Assembly (NCBI RefSeq): GCF_036898095.1 | Contig: NC_090728.1 | Coordinates: 87,138,935-87,202,934, forward strand | Reading direction: 5' to 3' | Origin: Palaemon carinicauda | Lineage: Eukaryota; Arthropoda; Malacostraca; Decapoda; Palaemonidae | Length of the DNA stretch: 64,000 nucleotides | In this document: piece by piece, positions 46,669-56,552 of the stretch | How the letters are laid out: each line of letters opens with the position of its first letter | Numbering within the stretch: the first letter of the stretch is position 1 | The notes under the pieces: model-generated | Database searches by the model: none | The model's input: the letters and a program-made list of their open reading frames with translations, nothing else | Told to the model about the DNA's origin: nothing | Program-made: the position numbers and the translations under genes

Positions 46669-47070
46669 GGATTTTGATGTAGGAAAAATCTATTTTTGGG
46701 TGAGATAGCCATGTCGTCCCGATGGAAGTTCCTTCTGGCAACTTCTACAGTATAATATTTCTGCGATTGATATTACAAGAGAATTACCGTTAGATATCAC
46801 AGGGTTCCAAACCCCGAAAACGACTATTCGAAGATATCGTGTATAATTAGGGACATATCCTAAGATAACCATAGATATCTGCACCCCAAACAGACCATAC
46901 CCAGTCTAATCCACCAAGGGGAAGGATAAGTAAGGAGCCGTTACACATCCTATCACATTTCAGTGCCCCTATACGTTCCGGCCTCTCATTCCACGTCGCA
47001 GCTGAGCTACTGTGAAATAGAAGCCTCCAACAAGAAAAGGGTCGAGGAAAAGTAGGACGTAACGGGTGGG

Positions 47071-47160
47071 CCACCAGGACGACATGGCTATCTCACCCAA
47101 AAATAGATTTTTCCTATGTCAAAATCCCTTTTTTGGGTTCGAGCCATGTCGTCCTGATGG
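47071..47160. repeat. ICR of D3
   Basis: CCACCAGGACGACATGGC ... GCCATGTCGTCCTGATGG palindrome. Inside it, the right-end inverse (ATCTCACCCAAAAATAG...TCAAAATCCC) is joined to the left-end piece (TTTTTTGGGTTCGAG). Confidence 0.85.
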
Positions 47161-47993
47161 AAGTGTACCAGAGAATTATGTATACTTGGTGTGATGTTTC
47201 TCCATGGAAAAAACATGCCATAAATGGGGGCTCACCACTTATATGATGAAGTATAATCATAAATTTCTACTGTACCTTAAAAAGAATCCAAATTGAACTT
47301 GATTTGGTAAATATGGTAGTGTTTTAAGGGGAAGGATCTGTGACCCTCTATCCATCATCCCTTTGGTGAAGAACACTCCCTGTAGCAGTTGTGAAGAACG
47401 CATATTACCAATATCATGAGCGTAGTGAGTAATCATTGAAGAACTAATACTCATCGTTAAATAGATTCTTAATGTGCAGTGTTGGTAGAAATTGACTATA
47501 GTATGCAAAGTATAATTCTACTAGGAATTAAGTCTAGCAATAAAATCCTCCAACATTATATCATTTTCATTAGACCATCTATTTGAGCAAATTTTAATAC
47601 AGTATATATGAACAGCATTGTGATCTACCAGTGTACTCCAAAATATATTCCTGATAAAATTCTTTACCTAAATAATCATGAGGGGAGACAAGATGATATA
47701 TCCCCGAACTCCTTAAGAAGGAGATTTTAAGATAAAGAATATTGCTGTATATGGCTAAATGCAAAATACAATGTCAAACCCAACCAAAGAAACTGAATTA
47801 TATTAAACTCAGTTCTAAAATAGGAATAGTATGCTCGCGTAGGTACTGTACACTTATAAAATTCAGAGAAACTAAATTGAATCCTGAATTTTAAAATATT
47901 TGAAATTGTTTAATGTAGATCATGAAGCAAAAACCGACAGTTTACTTATTAGAGAAAATAAGCCGGAAGAATGCCCAAGAATGCACTTGAGGG

Positions 47994-48600
47994 CTACGTC
48001 GTTGCAGCAGGTTTTATAATATTACCTGCTGCCACCACAAAATGACGAACTTCATCCAATTGCTTCATATAATGTTTGAAGAACACCCTGGTGGACTTCC
48101 AACCAGTATAAGCTTGTAAAGCTTCGAATGACATATACTGAAAGGAGTTCAGAGATGATTCCACTTTCCTAGGGTCATGACCCAACAGCATGCTAGCGGG
48201 GTCTGCTCTTCAAAGGAAATAAGCCAATATTGCTCTCAGTTGTTTCATAGTCAACTCTGATCCGACCGTCACACCTCTAAAGAATTGGCCCGTTTTAACC
48301 TTCTTTGTCCTGTCCAGATATGTCTTTATACACTATACTGGACACGGGGTGAGATCACTTTCGAGGGGAACTATTTTTCATGGTCCCCAATGTTTAGATG
48401 GTAGCTCATTCTTAGCCAAAAAGGTAGGATCAGGGTATAAATTAACTTCACCATTGTATGTAAATTCTATGTGACCCTCACCTCTAGAGAGAGCCATAAT
48501 TTCATTATCAGAGCACCAGAAGCCATAGCGATTAGAAAAATTGCTCTTTGAGATAAAACTCGGAATGACACACTTAGATCGTCAATTTCCGAAGCTAGTT
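47994..48600 (-). pseudogene. D3 tyrosine recombinase, C-terminal remnant
   Basis: The open segment 47994-48191 gives GHDPRKVESSLNSFQYM, TGWKSTRVFFKHYMKQ and a HFVVAAGNIIKPAATT end. It retains H-x-x-R and the catalytic Tyr, and parallels D1 YR residues 346-408. Upstream (48192-48600) the match continues in broken frames. The N-terminal part is lost at the junction with D4. Confidence 0.75.
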
Positions 48601-48962
48601 ATAAAGGGATTTTGACGAAGGAAAAATCTATTTCTGGGCGAGAGACCTGTGCCGCCCAGTGAAACGCTCCTTTAACACCATTTCTAAGGTATATAACTGC
48701 TATATATTACCAGAGAAAAAATTGCATAGGAATGCCAGGTTGAACCCAGCTCGCTCACCTATATAAGGTGTCGGTATAATACTGGGGCGTGATAATTCAC
48801 AAACAGAAGTCTCGCACCATTTAGATATCTCCTCTTCAAAACCCCCGCCACAGCGAGGTGCCAATCAACACTACTACCACTAACCTAACCCACGCCAGTG
48901 ACGTCACTCCCCATAGCACCCAAGGTTTTGGGGCCCATGCTGGGAGGGAAGTCAAGGGAGGG

Positions 48963-49053
48963 TTCACTGGGCGGCACAGGTCTCTCGCCCAGAAATAGAT
49001 TTTTCCTTCGTCAAAATCCCTTTTCTGGGCTCCTCCTGTGCCGAACAGTGAAA
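48963..49053. repeat. ICR of D4
   Basis: TTCACTGGGCGGCACAGG ... CCTGTGCCGAACAGTGAA palindrome. The internal junction is CAAAATCCC / TTTTCTGGGC, matching the inverse of the 48605 terminus on one side. Confidence 0.85.
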
Positions 49054-49157
49054 TTGTACAAGAGAAATGGTCCCAAAACTTGGAACAATATCTGAGGAAG
49101 TAAAATAAAATCCAAAATAACAGGTAAGAGGATAGCAAGATATAGTTGATTAAGACT

Positions 49158-50081
49158 CACTATGTTCAGGAGGAATCACATTCCCTGCTGCCACTGTAGC
49201 AAATATAAGGCCTCCAGAGGTTTTAAATAGTGGCTTTTAAATACTGTTGGAGACTTCCAGCCTGTATATTTAGTAAGTCCAGCGAAGTTCATATGGTGAA
49301 AGTAATTAACTGAGGTAGCTACAGCTCGTATATCATGAACGTGAGGGAATGATGTGGGAATGATTCTAGGTAGCCCGTTAATGAAATACAGAATCTGCTG
49401 TCTGATTCCTTTCAGGATGATGGTTCTTCCATCTTCTCTAATGGATAAGGGCCCTGAGGACTGAATGGAAGATATGTTTAAGTAGACTTTCAGAGTGTTT
49501 ACTGGACATAAAGATGGGTCCTGCGGAAGTGGGACAATCTTCCAGGGGGACCATCTGTTCTGGGGGTCCTCATTTTCGCTAAAAATCTTTTGTCAGGGGA
49601 AAGGAGTACTTCCCCTGACGAGAGAAATTCAATATGACCTGGATCTCTAGACAAGGCTGAAAGTTCTGATATTCTGGCGCCAGAAGTCAGGTTCATTAAG
49701 AACAAGGATTTCCTTAACGATAGAATATAATGACAAGTCTCGTTAAGAGTGTCTGAAGCCAACTTAAGTACGTCATTCAGAAACCAGGAAACTGAGCTAG
49801 GGTGAGTTGATGGTTTCAATCTGGCGCAGGCTCTCGGGATGGATGAGAAGTATGAATCTGTAAGGTCAATATTAAAACCAATTTGGAAAATCTTCTTCAA
49901 GGCTGACTTAATTGTGGTAATAGTACAAGCCGCTAAGTCTGATTCAAATAAAATTCTGAAGAAGGTTACTGTCAGATTCATAGTCATCGTCTCAACCTTT
50001 GAGTCCCTTAAAAACTTGCAAGTTTCATAACAGCCGAATCATACTGTCGAAGGGTGGATTCCCTCTTATCTGATTCTAAAA
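49158..50081 (-). pseudogene. D4 tyrosine recombinase, split by D5
   Basis: Minus-strand pieces: FLESDKRESTLRQY (ending at the D5 insertion point), a 49499-49987 frame with SGARISELSALSRD (catalytic Arg) and FSSIPRACARLKPS, and, lower down, HDIRAVATSVNYF and WKSPTVFKSHYLK with catalytic His, Arg and Tyr. At least two frameshifts. The missing N-terminal part lies at 56553-56987. All catalytic residues remain visible despite the breaks. Confidence 0.8.
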
Positions 50082-50300
50082 ATGTTATTTTCATTAGTAA
50101 AATAAATTTTTGAATATACTTACCCGGTGATCATGTAGCTGCAGCTCTGCTGCCCGACAGAAAAAACCTACGGGCGGGATACGCCAGCGATCGCTATACA
50201 GGTGGGGGTGTACAACAACAGCGCCATCTGTCGAGTAGGTACTCAAGTACTTCTTGTCAACACAGAACCAATTTTCTCCTCGGTCCACTGGGTCTCTATG
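50082..50300 (-). repeat. D5 3' inverted terminal repeat
   Basis: The outer 40 nt (TGTTATTTTCATTAGTAAAA...) are inverted in the ICR at 50326-50416. Positions 50116-50278 (GTAGCTGCAGCTCTGCTGCC onward) are the exact inverse of 56377-56535. Confidence 0.9.
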
Positions 50301-50325
50301 GGGAGGAAGGGTGGGTCCTTTAATT

Positions 50326-50416
50326 CATGATCACCGGGTAAGTATATTCAAAAATTTATTTTACTAATGAAAATAACATTTTTCAATATTAATCTTACCC
50401 GGTGATCATGTAGCTG
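50326..50416. repeat. ICR of D5
   Basis: The first half (CATGATCACCGGGTAAG...AATAACATTTTT) is the inverse of the 3' end (50076-50135). The second half (CAATATTAATCTTACCCGGTG...) is the inverse of the 5' end (56515-56552). It therefore records the circular junction of the two ends. Confidence 0.92.
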
Positions 50417-50818
50417 ATTCACACCCAGGGGGGTGGGTGGAGACCAGCATACATGTTAACATTAGAAGCTAAGTATCCCGTATTTCATTTTAGCAGTTAT
50501 TCAAAATAACAAACATAAAATTAATAAGTACCTGGTAAGGAAGTCGACTTGAACCATTACTCTGCCTTTTTAAGTACGTCTTCCTTACTGAGCCTCGCGA
50601 TCCTCTTAGGATGCTGAGCGACTCCTAGGTGCTGAAGTATGAAGGGCTGCAACCCATACTAAAGGACCTCATCACAACCTCTAATCTAGGCGCTTCTCAA
50701 GAAAGAATTTGACCACCCGCCAAATCAACCAGGATGCGAAAGGCTTCTTAGCCTTCCGTACAACCCAAAAACAACAATAAAAAGCATTTCAAGAGAAAGA
50801 TTAAAAAAGGTTATGGGA

Positions 50819-51991
50819 TTATGGGAATGTAGTGGTTGAGCCCTCACCTACTACTGCACTCGCTGCTACAAATGGTCCCAGGGTGTAGCAGTTCTCGTAA
50901 AGAGACTGGACATCTTTAAGGTAAAATGATGCGAACACCGACTTGCTTCTCCAATAGGTTGCATCCATTACACTCTGCAGAGATCTGTTTTGTTTGAAGG
51001 CCACTGAAGTTGCGACAGCTCTAACTTCATGTGTCCTTACCTTCAGCAAAGCATGGTCCTCCTCATTCAGATGAGAATGGGCTTCTCTAATCAAAAGTCT
51101 GATGTAATAAGAAACTGCGTTCTTCGACATCGGTAAAGCAGGTTTCTTAATAGAACACCATAAAGCTTCTGATTGTCCTCGTAATGGCTTCGTACGTCTT
51201 AAATAGTACTTAAGAGCTCTTACTGGGCATAGTACTCTCTCTTGTTCGTTTCCAACCAAACTGGACAGACTTGGAATCTCGAACGATTTGGGCCAAGGAC
51301 GAGAAGGGAGTTCGTTTTTAGCTAAAAAACCAAGCTGTAAGGAACATGTAGCCATTTCAGATGTAAATCCTATGTTCCTGCTGAAGGCGTGTATCTCACT
51401 GACTCTTTTAGCTGTTGCTAAGCAAACGAGGAAAAGAGTCTTCAAAGTGAGATCTTTAAAAGAGGCTGATTGAAGCGGTTCGAACCTTGCTGACATCAGG
51501 AACCTTAAAACCACGTCTAAGTTCCAACCTGGTGTGGTTAACCGACGCTCCTTTGAGGTCTCAAAAGACTTAAGGAGGTCCTGTAGATCTTTGTTGTTGG
51601 AAAGATCTAAGCCTCTGTGGCAGAAGACTGCTGCCAACATGCTTCTGTAACCTTTGATCGTAGGAGCTGAAAGGGATCTTACCTTCCTTAGGTGTAAAAG
51701 GAAGTCAGCTATCTGAGTTACAGAGGTACTGGTTGAGGATACTGAATTCGCCTTGCACCAGCTTCGGAAGACTTCCCATTTTGACTGGTAGACCTTGAGA
51801 GTGGATGTCCTCCTTGCTCTGGCAATCGCTCTGGCTGCCTCCTTCGAAAAGCCTCTAGCTCTTGAGAGTCTTTCGATAGTCTGAAGGCAGTCAGACGAAG
51901 AGCGTGGAGGCTTGGGTGTACCTTCTTTACATGCGGCTGACGCAGAAGGTCCACTCTTAGAGGAAGAGTCCTGGGAACGTCTACTAGCCAT
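50819..51991 (-). CDS. Tyrosine recombinase of D5
   Basis: Recombinase that would integrate the circular D5 DNA. The frame is open from 53467, but the upstream part overlaps Pol and is unlike any YR. From the ATG at 51991 (MASRRSQDSS) the protein has 390 residues, with 274 nt overlapping the Pol end. An N-terminal core-binding region (TSTLKVYQSKWEVFRSW) is followed by the catalytic domain: R196 in ATAKRVSEI, H321-x-x-R324 in RTHEVRAVAT, Y357 in FASFYLKD. All catalytic residues are present and there are no interruptions. The exact start is a guess. Confidence 0.88.
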   Translation of the reverse strand: MASRRSQDSSSKSGPSASAACKEGTPKPPRSSSDCLQTIERLSRARGFSKEAARAIARARRTSTLKVYQSKWEVFRSWCKANSVSSTSTSVTQIADFLLHLRKVRSLSAPTIKGYRSMLAAVFCHRGLDLSNNKDLQDLLKSFETSKERRLTTPGWNLDVVLRFLMSARFEPLQSASFKDLTLKTLFLVCLATAKRVSEIHAFSRNIGFTSEMATCSLQLGFLAKNELPSRPWPKSFEIPSLSSLVGNEQERVLCPVRALKYYLRRTKPLRGQSEALWCSIKKPALPMSKNAVSYYIRLLIREAHSHLNEEDHALLKVRTHEVRAVATSVAFKQNRSLQSVMDATYWRSKSVFASFYLKDVQSLYENCYTLGPFVAASAVVGEGSTTTFP

Positions 51992-53868
51992 TGCAGTACC
52001 TCGGTGAACCATTCTCTCGCGGGCCAGAGGGGAGCAACCAACGTCAACCTTGTCCCTTCGTGAGAGGCGAACTTCTGCAGTACCTTGTTGACAATCTTGA
52101 ACGGGGGGAACGCGTAAAGGTCTAGATGGGACCAATCCAGAAGAAAGGCATCTATGTGAACTGCTGCTGGGTCCGGAATCGGTGAGCAATAATTTGGGAG
52201 CCTCTTGGTCATCGAGGTAGCGAACAGATCTATGGTGGGCTGACCCCACAGGGTCCATAGTCTGTTGCAAACATTCTTGTGAAGGGTCCATTCGGTAGGG
52301 ATGATCTGACCCTTCCGGCTGAGGCGGTCTGCCATGACATTCATGTCGCCTTGAATGAACCTCGTTACAAGGGATATGTTTCGATCTCTTGACCAGGTGA
52401 GGAGGTCCCTTGCGATCTCGAACAACGTCATCGAATGAGTCCCTCCTTGCTTGGAGATGTACGCCAAGGCTGTGGTGTTGTCGGAGTTCACCTCCACCAC
52501 CTTGCCTAGAAGGAGGGACTTGAAGCTTCCCAAGGCCAGATGAACTGCCAGTAGCTCCTTGCAGTTGATGTGTAGTGCTCTTTGATCCGGATTCCACGTG
52601 CCCGAGCATTCCCGACCGTCCAGTGTCGCACCCCAGCACGTGTCCGATCCGTCCGAGAAGAGAAGGTGGTCGGGGGTCTGAACAGCCAGAGGTAGACCTT
52701 CCCTGAGAAGAATGTTGTTCTTCCACCAAGTCAGTGCAGACTTCATCTTCTCGGAGATAGGAACTGAGACCGCTTCTAGCGTCATGTCCTTTCTCCAGTG
52801 AGCAGCTAGGTGATACTGAAGGGGTCGGAGGTGGAGTCTCCCTAACGCGATGAACTGGTCCAGCGATGAAAGCGTCCCTATCAGACTCATCCACTGTCTG
52901 ACTGAACATTGGTTCCTCTTCAGCATGCTTTGGATGCATTCTTGGGCTTGACTGATTCTGGGGGCCGACGGAAAAGCCCGAAAAGCTTGACTCTGAATCT
53001 CCATACCTAGATAGACTATAGTTTGGGATGGGACGAGTTGGGACTTTTCTATATTGACCAGGAGACCCAATTCCTTGGTCAGATCCAGAGTCCATTTTAG
53101 ATTCTCCAGACAGCGACGACTTGACGCTGCTCTTAAAAGCCAGTCGTCCAAATAGAGGGAGGCTCTGATGTCTGCTAAATGCAGGAATTTGGCAATATTC
53201 CTCATCAGTTTGGTAAACACTAGAGGTGCCGTGCTTAGGCCAAAGCACAGGGCTTGGAACTGGTAAACTACCTTCCCAAAGACGAACCTTAGAAAAGGTT
53301 GGGAATCTGGGTGGATGGGGACGTGAAAGTACGCGTCCTTTAGGTCTAACGAGACCATCCAGTCTTCCTTCCTGACCGATGCTAGCACCGACTTCGTCGT
53401 CTCCATGGTGAACGTCTGCTTGGTGACAAAGACATTTAGAGCACTGACGTCTAGCACCGGTCTCCACCCTCCTGTCTTCTTCGCCACTAAGAAGAGACGG
53501 TTGTAGAAGCCCGGGGATTGATGGTCCCGGACTATGACTACCGCTCCCTTTTGTAGCAAGAGAGACACCTCTTGCAGTAAAGCTAGCCTCTTGTCCTCCT
53601 CTCTGTACCTGGGAGAGAGGTCGATGGGAGTTGTTGCTAGAGGGGGCTTGCGCAAGAATGGAATCCTGTACCCCTCTCTGAGTAACTTCACAGACTGTGC
53701 GTCTGCACCCCTGTTCTCCCAGGCCTGCCAGTAGTTCTTGAGCCTGGCTCCCACTGCTGTCTGGAGAAGATGGCAGTCAGACTCTGCCTCTTGAGGACTT
53801 GGAACCCTTCTTCTTGTTGCCACGTTGACTATCGGCACGGGTACCTCCTCTGCTGGAGGTTCTGCCAC
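51718..53868 (-). CDS. RT-RNase H polyprotein of D5
   Basis: 716 codons in the frame from 53868. RT motifs: D175 in VSLDLKDAYFHVPI (motif A) and YLDD at 239-242 (motif C). RNase H acids: D406 (FSDGSD), E438 (CKELLAV), D463 (NSDNTTAL), D514 (MADRLSR). A DIRS-specific C-terminal part follows (DAFLLDW...YAFPPF...LVAPLWP), the region where a Dam-like methylase domain has been described for the order; I cannot confirm catalytic methylase residues. It overlaps ORF1 by 92 nt. The first in-frame codon is GTG and the first ATG lies inside the domain, so ORF2 is probably made by frameshift or reinitiation. Confidence 0.92.
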   Translation of the reverse strand: MAEPPAEEVPVPIVNVATRRRVPSPQEAESDCHLLQTAVGARLKNYWQAWENRGADAQSVKLLREGYRIPFLRKPPLATTPIDLSPRYREEDKRLALLQEVSLLLQKGAVVIVRDHQSPGFYNRLFLVAKKTGGWRPVLDVSALNVFVTKQTFTMETTKSVLASVRKEDWMVSLDLKDAYFHVPIHPDSQPFLRFVFGKVVYQFQALCFGLSTAPLVFTKLMRNIAKFLHLADIRASLYLDDWLLRAASSRRCLENLKWTLDLTKELGLLVNIEKSQLVPSQTIVYLGMEIQSQAFRAFPSAPRISQAQECIQSMLKRNQCSVRQWMSLIGTLSSLDQFIALGRLHLRPLQYHLAAHWRKDMTLEAVSVPISEKMKSALTWWKNNILLREGLPLAVQTPDHLLFSDGSDTCWGATLDGRECSGTWNPDQRALHINCKELLAVHLALGSFKSLLLGKVVEVNSDNTTALAYISKQGGTHSMTLFEIARDLLTWSRDRNISLVTRFIQGDMNVMADRLSRKGQIIPTEWTLHKNVCNRLWTLWGQPTIDLFATSMTKRLPNYCSPIPDPAAVHIDAFLLDWSHLDLYAFPPFKIVNKVLQKFASHEGTRLTLVAPLWPAREWFTEVLQWLVDVPRTLPLRVDLLRQPHVKKVHPSLHALRLTAFRLSKDSQELEAFRRRQPERLPEQGGHPLSRSTSQNGKSSEAGARRIQYPQPVPL

Positions 53869-56170
53869 GAAAGGGCGGAATGAACCTAGACGCTGGTGTG
53901 TCCATCCTAGGTCTAGTCACGGAAGGTAAAGCTGTGACTTTACGTGCGGATGACGCCACCAGGTCATGGGTGTCTTTCTGGATCAACGAGGCGGCAATCC
54001 CCTTGATCAGCTCTTCAGGAAAGAGACACTTCGATAGCGGAGCAAACATCAGCTCTGACTTCTGACATGGTGTGACTCCCGCCGACAAGAAGGAGCAAAG
54101 GTGATCTCGCTTCTTGAGAACTCCAGACACGAAAGAAGCCGCAAGCTCGCCAGACCCATCCCGAATGGCTTTGTCCATGCAGGACATGATGAGCATGGCA
54201 GAGTCCTTATCCGAAGGGGAGGTCTTTCTGCTCAACGCTCCCAAACACCAGTCCAGGAAGTTAAAGATCTCAAACGCACGGAAAACTCCCTTCAAAAGAT
54301 GGTCCATGTCCGAAGAAGTCCAGCAAATCTTGGACCGTCTCATAGCCAGTCTGCGGGGAGAGTCTACCAGACTTGAGAAGTCGCCCTGGGCAGAGGCAGG
54401 AACTCCCAAGCCGAGAACCTCTCCTGTGGCATACCAGACGCTAGATCTGGAAGCAAGCTTGGCCGGGGGAAACATGAAGGTAGTCTTCCCAAGTTGCTTC
54501 TTGGCCTGCAGCCACTCTCCCAGTACCCTTAAAGCTCTCTTGGACGAGCGAGCGAGTACGAGCTTCGTAAAGGCAGGAGCTGCTGACTGCATGCCTAAAG
54601 CGAACTCAGAGGGAGGTGAGCGTGGAGCTGCAGACACAAACTGGTCCGGATACAACTCCTTAAACAGGGCAAGGACTTTCCTAAAGTCTAAGGAGGGAGG
54701 CGTAGTCTTGGGTTCATCTATGTCGGAGTGTTGATCGTCCAAATGCGCAGCTTCGTCGTCATCAGAGATTCCTTCATCCGAATGCTGAGGAGGAAGCGGT
54801 AAAGGAGGAGAAGAAAGCTGAACGGCTGAATCCGGCAGCACGGGTGCATGCGTAGCTGCACTGGATCCAACGTCATGCCGCTGTTGGTCAGTCTGAGAGC
54901 TGGCAACAACCAAAGCGGAGTGGTGGTGCGTGGTGGGGACTGCCGTGGGTTGCGGAGACTGCCGCATCGCGTCAAAACACGGCAGCTTGACTCCACCTTC
55001 CTGCTGATGCGGTAGCTCACGCATGTCAACGGAGGGTGCCGTACGTCGGCTAACGTCAACATGCGTCTGGCAGGGTCGACTGCGCATCGGTGGTGGAGCT
55101 CTCACAGCCGGAGTGTGGGAGCAGGCAGCCGCAGTGTCAGCTGAGCGCACAACCGTGGCAGGTTGTAGGTTAACGGGTGCAGCGTCAACCTTCTCAGCAC
55201 GATACTCCTGCATGAAGGAAGCTAGCTGAGTCTGCATAGACTGCAGCAAAGACCACTTAGGGTCTACAGCGGTTGGTGCGGCAACAGACGGAGTGATTGA
55301 CTGCTGCGGAACCACTCTACCTCTCTTGGGAGGTGTGCAGTCTTCGGAAGACTGCGGCGAGTCCGAACTGACCCAGTGGCTACACCTGGGCCGTTGGACT
55401 CGCTCGGAAGGGACCTTGCGCTTGAGAGGTCGTGAGACCTTGGTCCAGCGTTTCTGTCGAGAAACCTCTTCCGCAGACGAGGAATGAATGGGCTCACTCG
55501 TCTGTTTGTGGGTGGGACGATCTCTGCAAGATACGTCCTCAACCACGGAGGGTACGTCTGTACGCTGATCAAGGCCTGTCGAACCCTTTGGTCGTACGAC
55601 ATTGCTTCTCCCCTGGGCTTGGGAGCTTGCAAGAGGTCCCGGACTGGGAGGACGACAGGCACGAACAGACGCACCCTCATGCGTAACACTGACACTTTTC
55701 ACTGCACTGACACTCACTACACTTCCCACTGCACTTTTCTCCTTCAACTCTTTGACGTCAGCCAAGAGTTGATTGCGGTCATTCGCTAATGACTCAACTC
55801 TGTCACCAAGAGCCTGAATGGCACGCATCATATCCGCCATCGAAGGTTGATGAGAGCTAGTAGAAGGGTCGGGTGTAACCACTACAGGGGAAGGAATAGG
55901 TTGTGGGGCATGGGGAGAGGAAAAATCAATAGAGCGAGACGAACTCCTCCTGATCCTATCCTTCTCTAGCCTACGTGCATTCTTAAGGAATTCTTGAAAA
56001 TCGAATTCCGAAAGCCCAGCGCATTCCTCACATCGATCTTCCAATTGACAGGCTTTACCCCTACAATTGGAACAAACGGTGTGAGGATCTATAGAGGCCT
56101 TCGGAAGACGCCTAGAACAGTCCCTAGCGCTACACTGCCTGTACTTGGGGACTTGAGTAGGGTCTGACAT
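53777..56170 (-). CDS. ORF1 (gag-like) protein of D5
   Basis: 797 residues from ATG 56170 (MSDPTQVPKYRQ). The N-terminus has a Cys-rich cluster (CSARDCSRR...CSNCRGKAC...CEECAG) that looks zinc-binding. A probable coiled coil follows (about 108-150, IQALGDRVESLANDRNQLL). The middle is a Ser/Pro/Gln-rich, probably disordered region. A conserved block comes later (DFRKVLALFKELYPDQF), and the tail is basic and Gly/Arg-rich (RGRTSSRGGTRADSQRGN). It fits a nucleic-acid-binding structural protein. The frame overlaps ORF2 by 92 nt. No interruptions. Confidence 0.8.
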   Translation of the reverse strand: MSDPTQVPKYRQCSARDCSRRLPKASIDPHTVCSNCRGKACQLEDRCEECAGLSEFDFQEFLKNARRLEKDRIRRSSSRSIDFSSPHAPQPIPSPVVVTPDPSTSSHQPSMADMMRAIQALGDRVESLANDRNQLLADVKELKEKSAVGSVVSVSAVKSVSVTHEGASVRACRPPSPGPLASSQAQGRSNVVRPKGSTGLDQRTDVPSVVEDVSCRDRPTHKQTSEPIHSSSAEEVSRQKRWTKVSRPLKRKVPSERVQRPRCSHWVSSDSPQSSEDCTPPKRGRVVPQQSITPSVAAPTAVDPKWSLLQSMQTQLASFMQEYRAEKVDAAPVNLQPATVVRSADTAAACSHTPAVRAPPPMRSRPCQTHVDVSRRTAPSVDMRELPHQQEGGVKLPCFDAMRQSPQPTAVPTTHHHSALVVASSQTDQQRHDVGSSAATHAPVLPDSAVQLSSPPLPLPPQHSDEGISDDDEAAHLDDQHSDIDEPKTTPPSLDFRKVLALFKELYPDQFVSAAPRSPPSEFALGMQSAAPAFTKLVLARSSKRALRVLGEWLQAKKQLGKTTFMFPPAKLASRSSVWYATGEVLGLGVPASAQGDFSSLVDSPRRLAMRRSKICWTSSDMDHLLKGVFRAFEIFNFLDWCLGALSRKTSPSDKDSAMLIMSCMDKAIRDGSGELAASFVSGVLKKRDHLCSFLSAGVTPCQKSELMFAPLSKCLFPEELIKGIAASLIQKDTHDLVASSARKVTALPSVTRPRMDTPASRFIPPFRGRTSSRGGTRADSQRGNKKKGSKSSRGRV

Positions 56171-56369
56171 CTTGAATTAGTCAAAGGGGGAAATCCAAAA
56201 TCTATCCAAGTCGTCAACAAATAATCCAAAATCTAATCAATGAAAGTGATAAAGTATTGATGATAACTTCTGTACAGCGAAAGCTAATAACTAGAGAGAA
56301 TACTTCACCAAATAGCGTGAAAATCAACTCCAGAAACAACAGCGTATCAAGTAGGTCTTGCCGGTGGCA

Positions 56370-56552
56370 CGACAGAGAGAAAATTGGTTCTGTGTTGACA
56401 AGAAGTACTTGAGTACCTACTCGACAGATGGCGCTGTTGTTGTACACCCCCACCTGTATAGCGATCGCTGGCGTATCCCGCCCGTAGGTTTTTTCTGTCG
56501 GGCAGCAGAGCTGCAGCTACATGATCACCGGGAAAGATTAATATTGAAAAAT
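56370..56552 (-). repeat. D5 5' inverted terminal repeat
   Basis: Inverse of 50116-50278 and, at the tip, of the second half of the ICR. It precedes ORF1 by about 200 bp and would hold the promoter; none is recognised. Confidence 0.9.

Larger units (their letters stand above)
46669..48604 (-). mobile_element. DIRS-like element D3, 3' part
   Basis: Minus-strand element of the same subfamily as D1. The right terminus (AGGGATTTTGATGTAGG...GCCATGTCGTCC) begins at 46669. The ICR lies at 47071-47160. A YR remnant follows at 47994-48600 on the minus strand. About 830 bp separate the YR stop and the ICR, as in D1. It is cut at 48604 by the end of D4. Confidence 0.8.
48605..50081 (-). mobile_element. 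DIRS-like element D4, 3' part (left of D5 insertion)
   Basis: Right terminus AGGGATTTTGACGAAGGAAA...GGGCGAGAGACCTGTG starts at 48605. The ICR is at 48963-49053 and the YR remnant at about 49158-50081. The element continues beyond the D5 insertion at 56553-56987. The 3' UTR is only about 100 bp, unlike D1 and D3, so this is a separate subfamily (GGCGGCACAGG ends). Confidence 0.8.
50082..56552 (-). mobile_element. Apparently complete DIRS-like retrotransposon D5
   Basis: A 6.47-kb element on the minus strand with gag-like ORF1 (53777-56170), RT-RNase H ORF2 (51718-53868) and YR ORF3 (frame 50819-53467). The ITRs (50116-50278 and 56377-56535) match perfectly by eye over about 160 bp, and an ICR is at 50326-50416. 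It splits the D4 YR gene; left and right junctions share AAAAAT (50076-50081, 56547-56552). With one AAAAAT kept, the D4 coding block N-T-L-F-L-E-S is restored. Intact frames and matching ends argue for recent insertion. Confidence 0.92.

Noticed and set aside
51992..53467. N-terminal 490 codons of the 882-codon frame ending in the D5 recombinase
   Set aside because: Overlaps the RT-RNase H gene in another frame, has no recognisable domain, and resembles a shadow of Pol; only the C-terminal part is a recombinase.
53880..55789. Plus-strand frames of 60-206 codons opposite D5 ORF1
   Set aside because: Antisense shadows of the intact 797-codon ORF1; none shows a domain.
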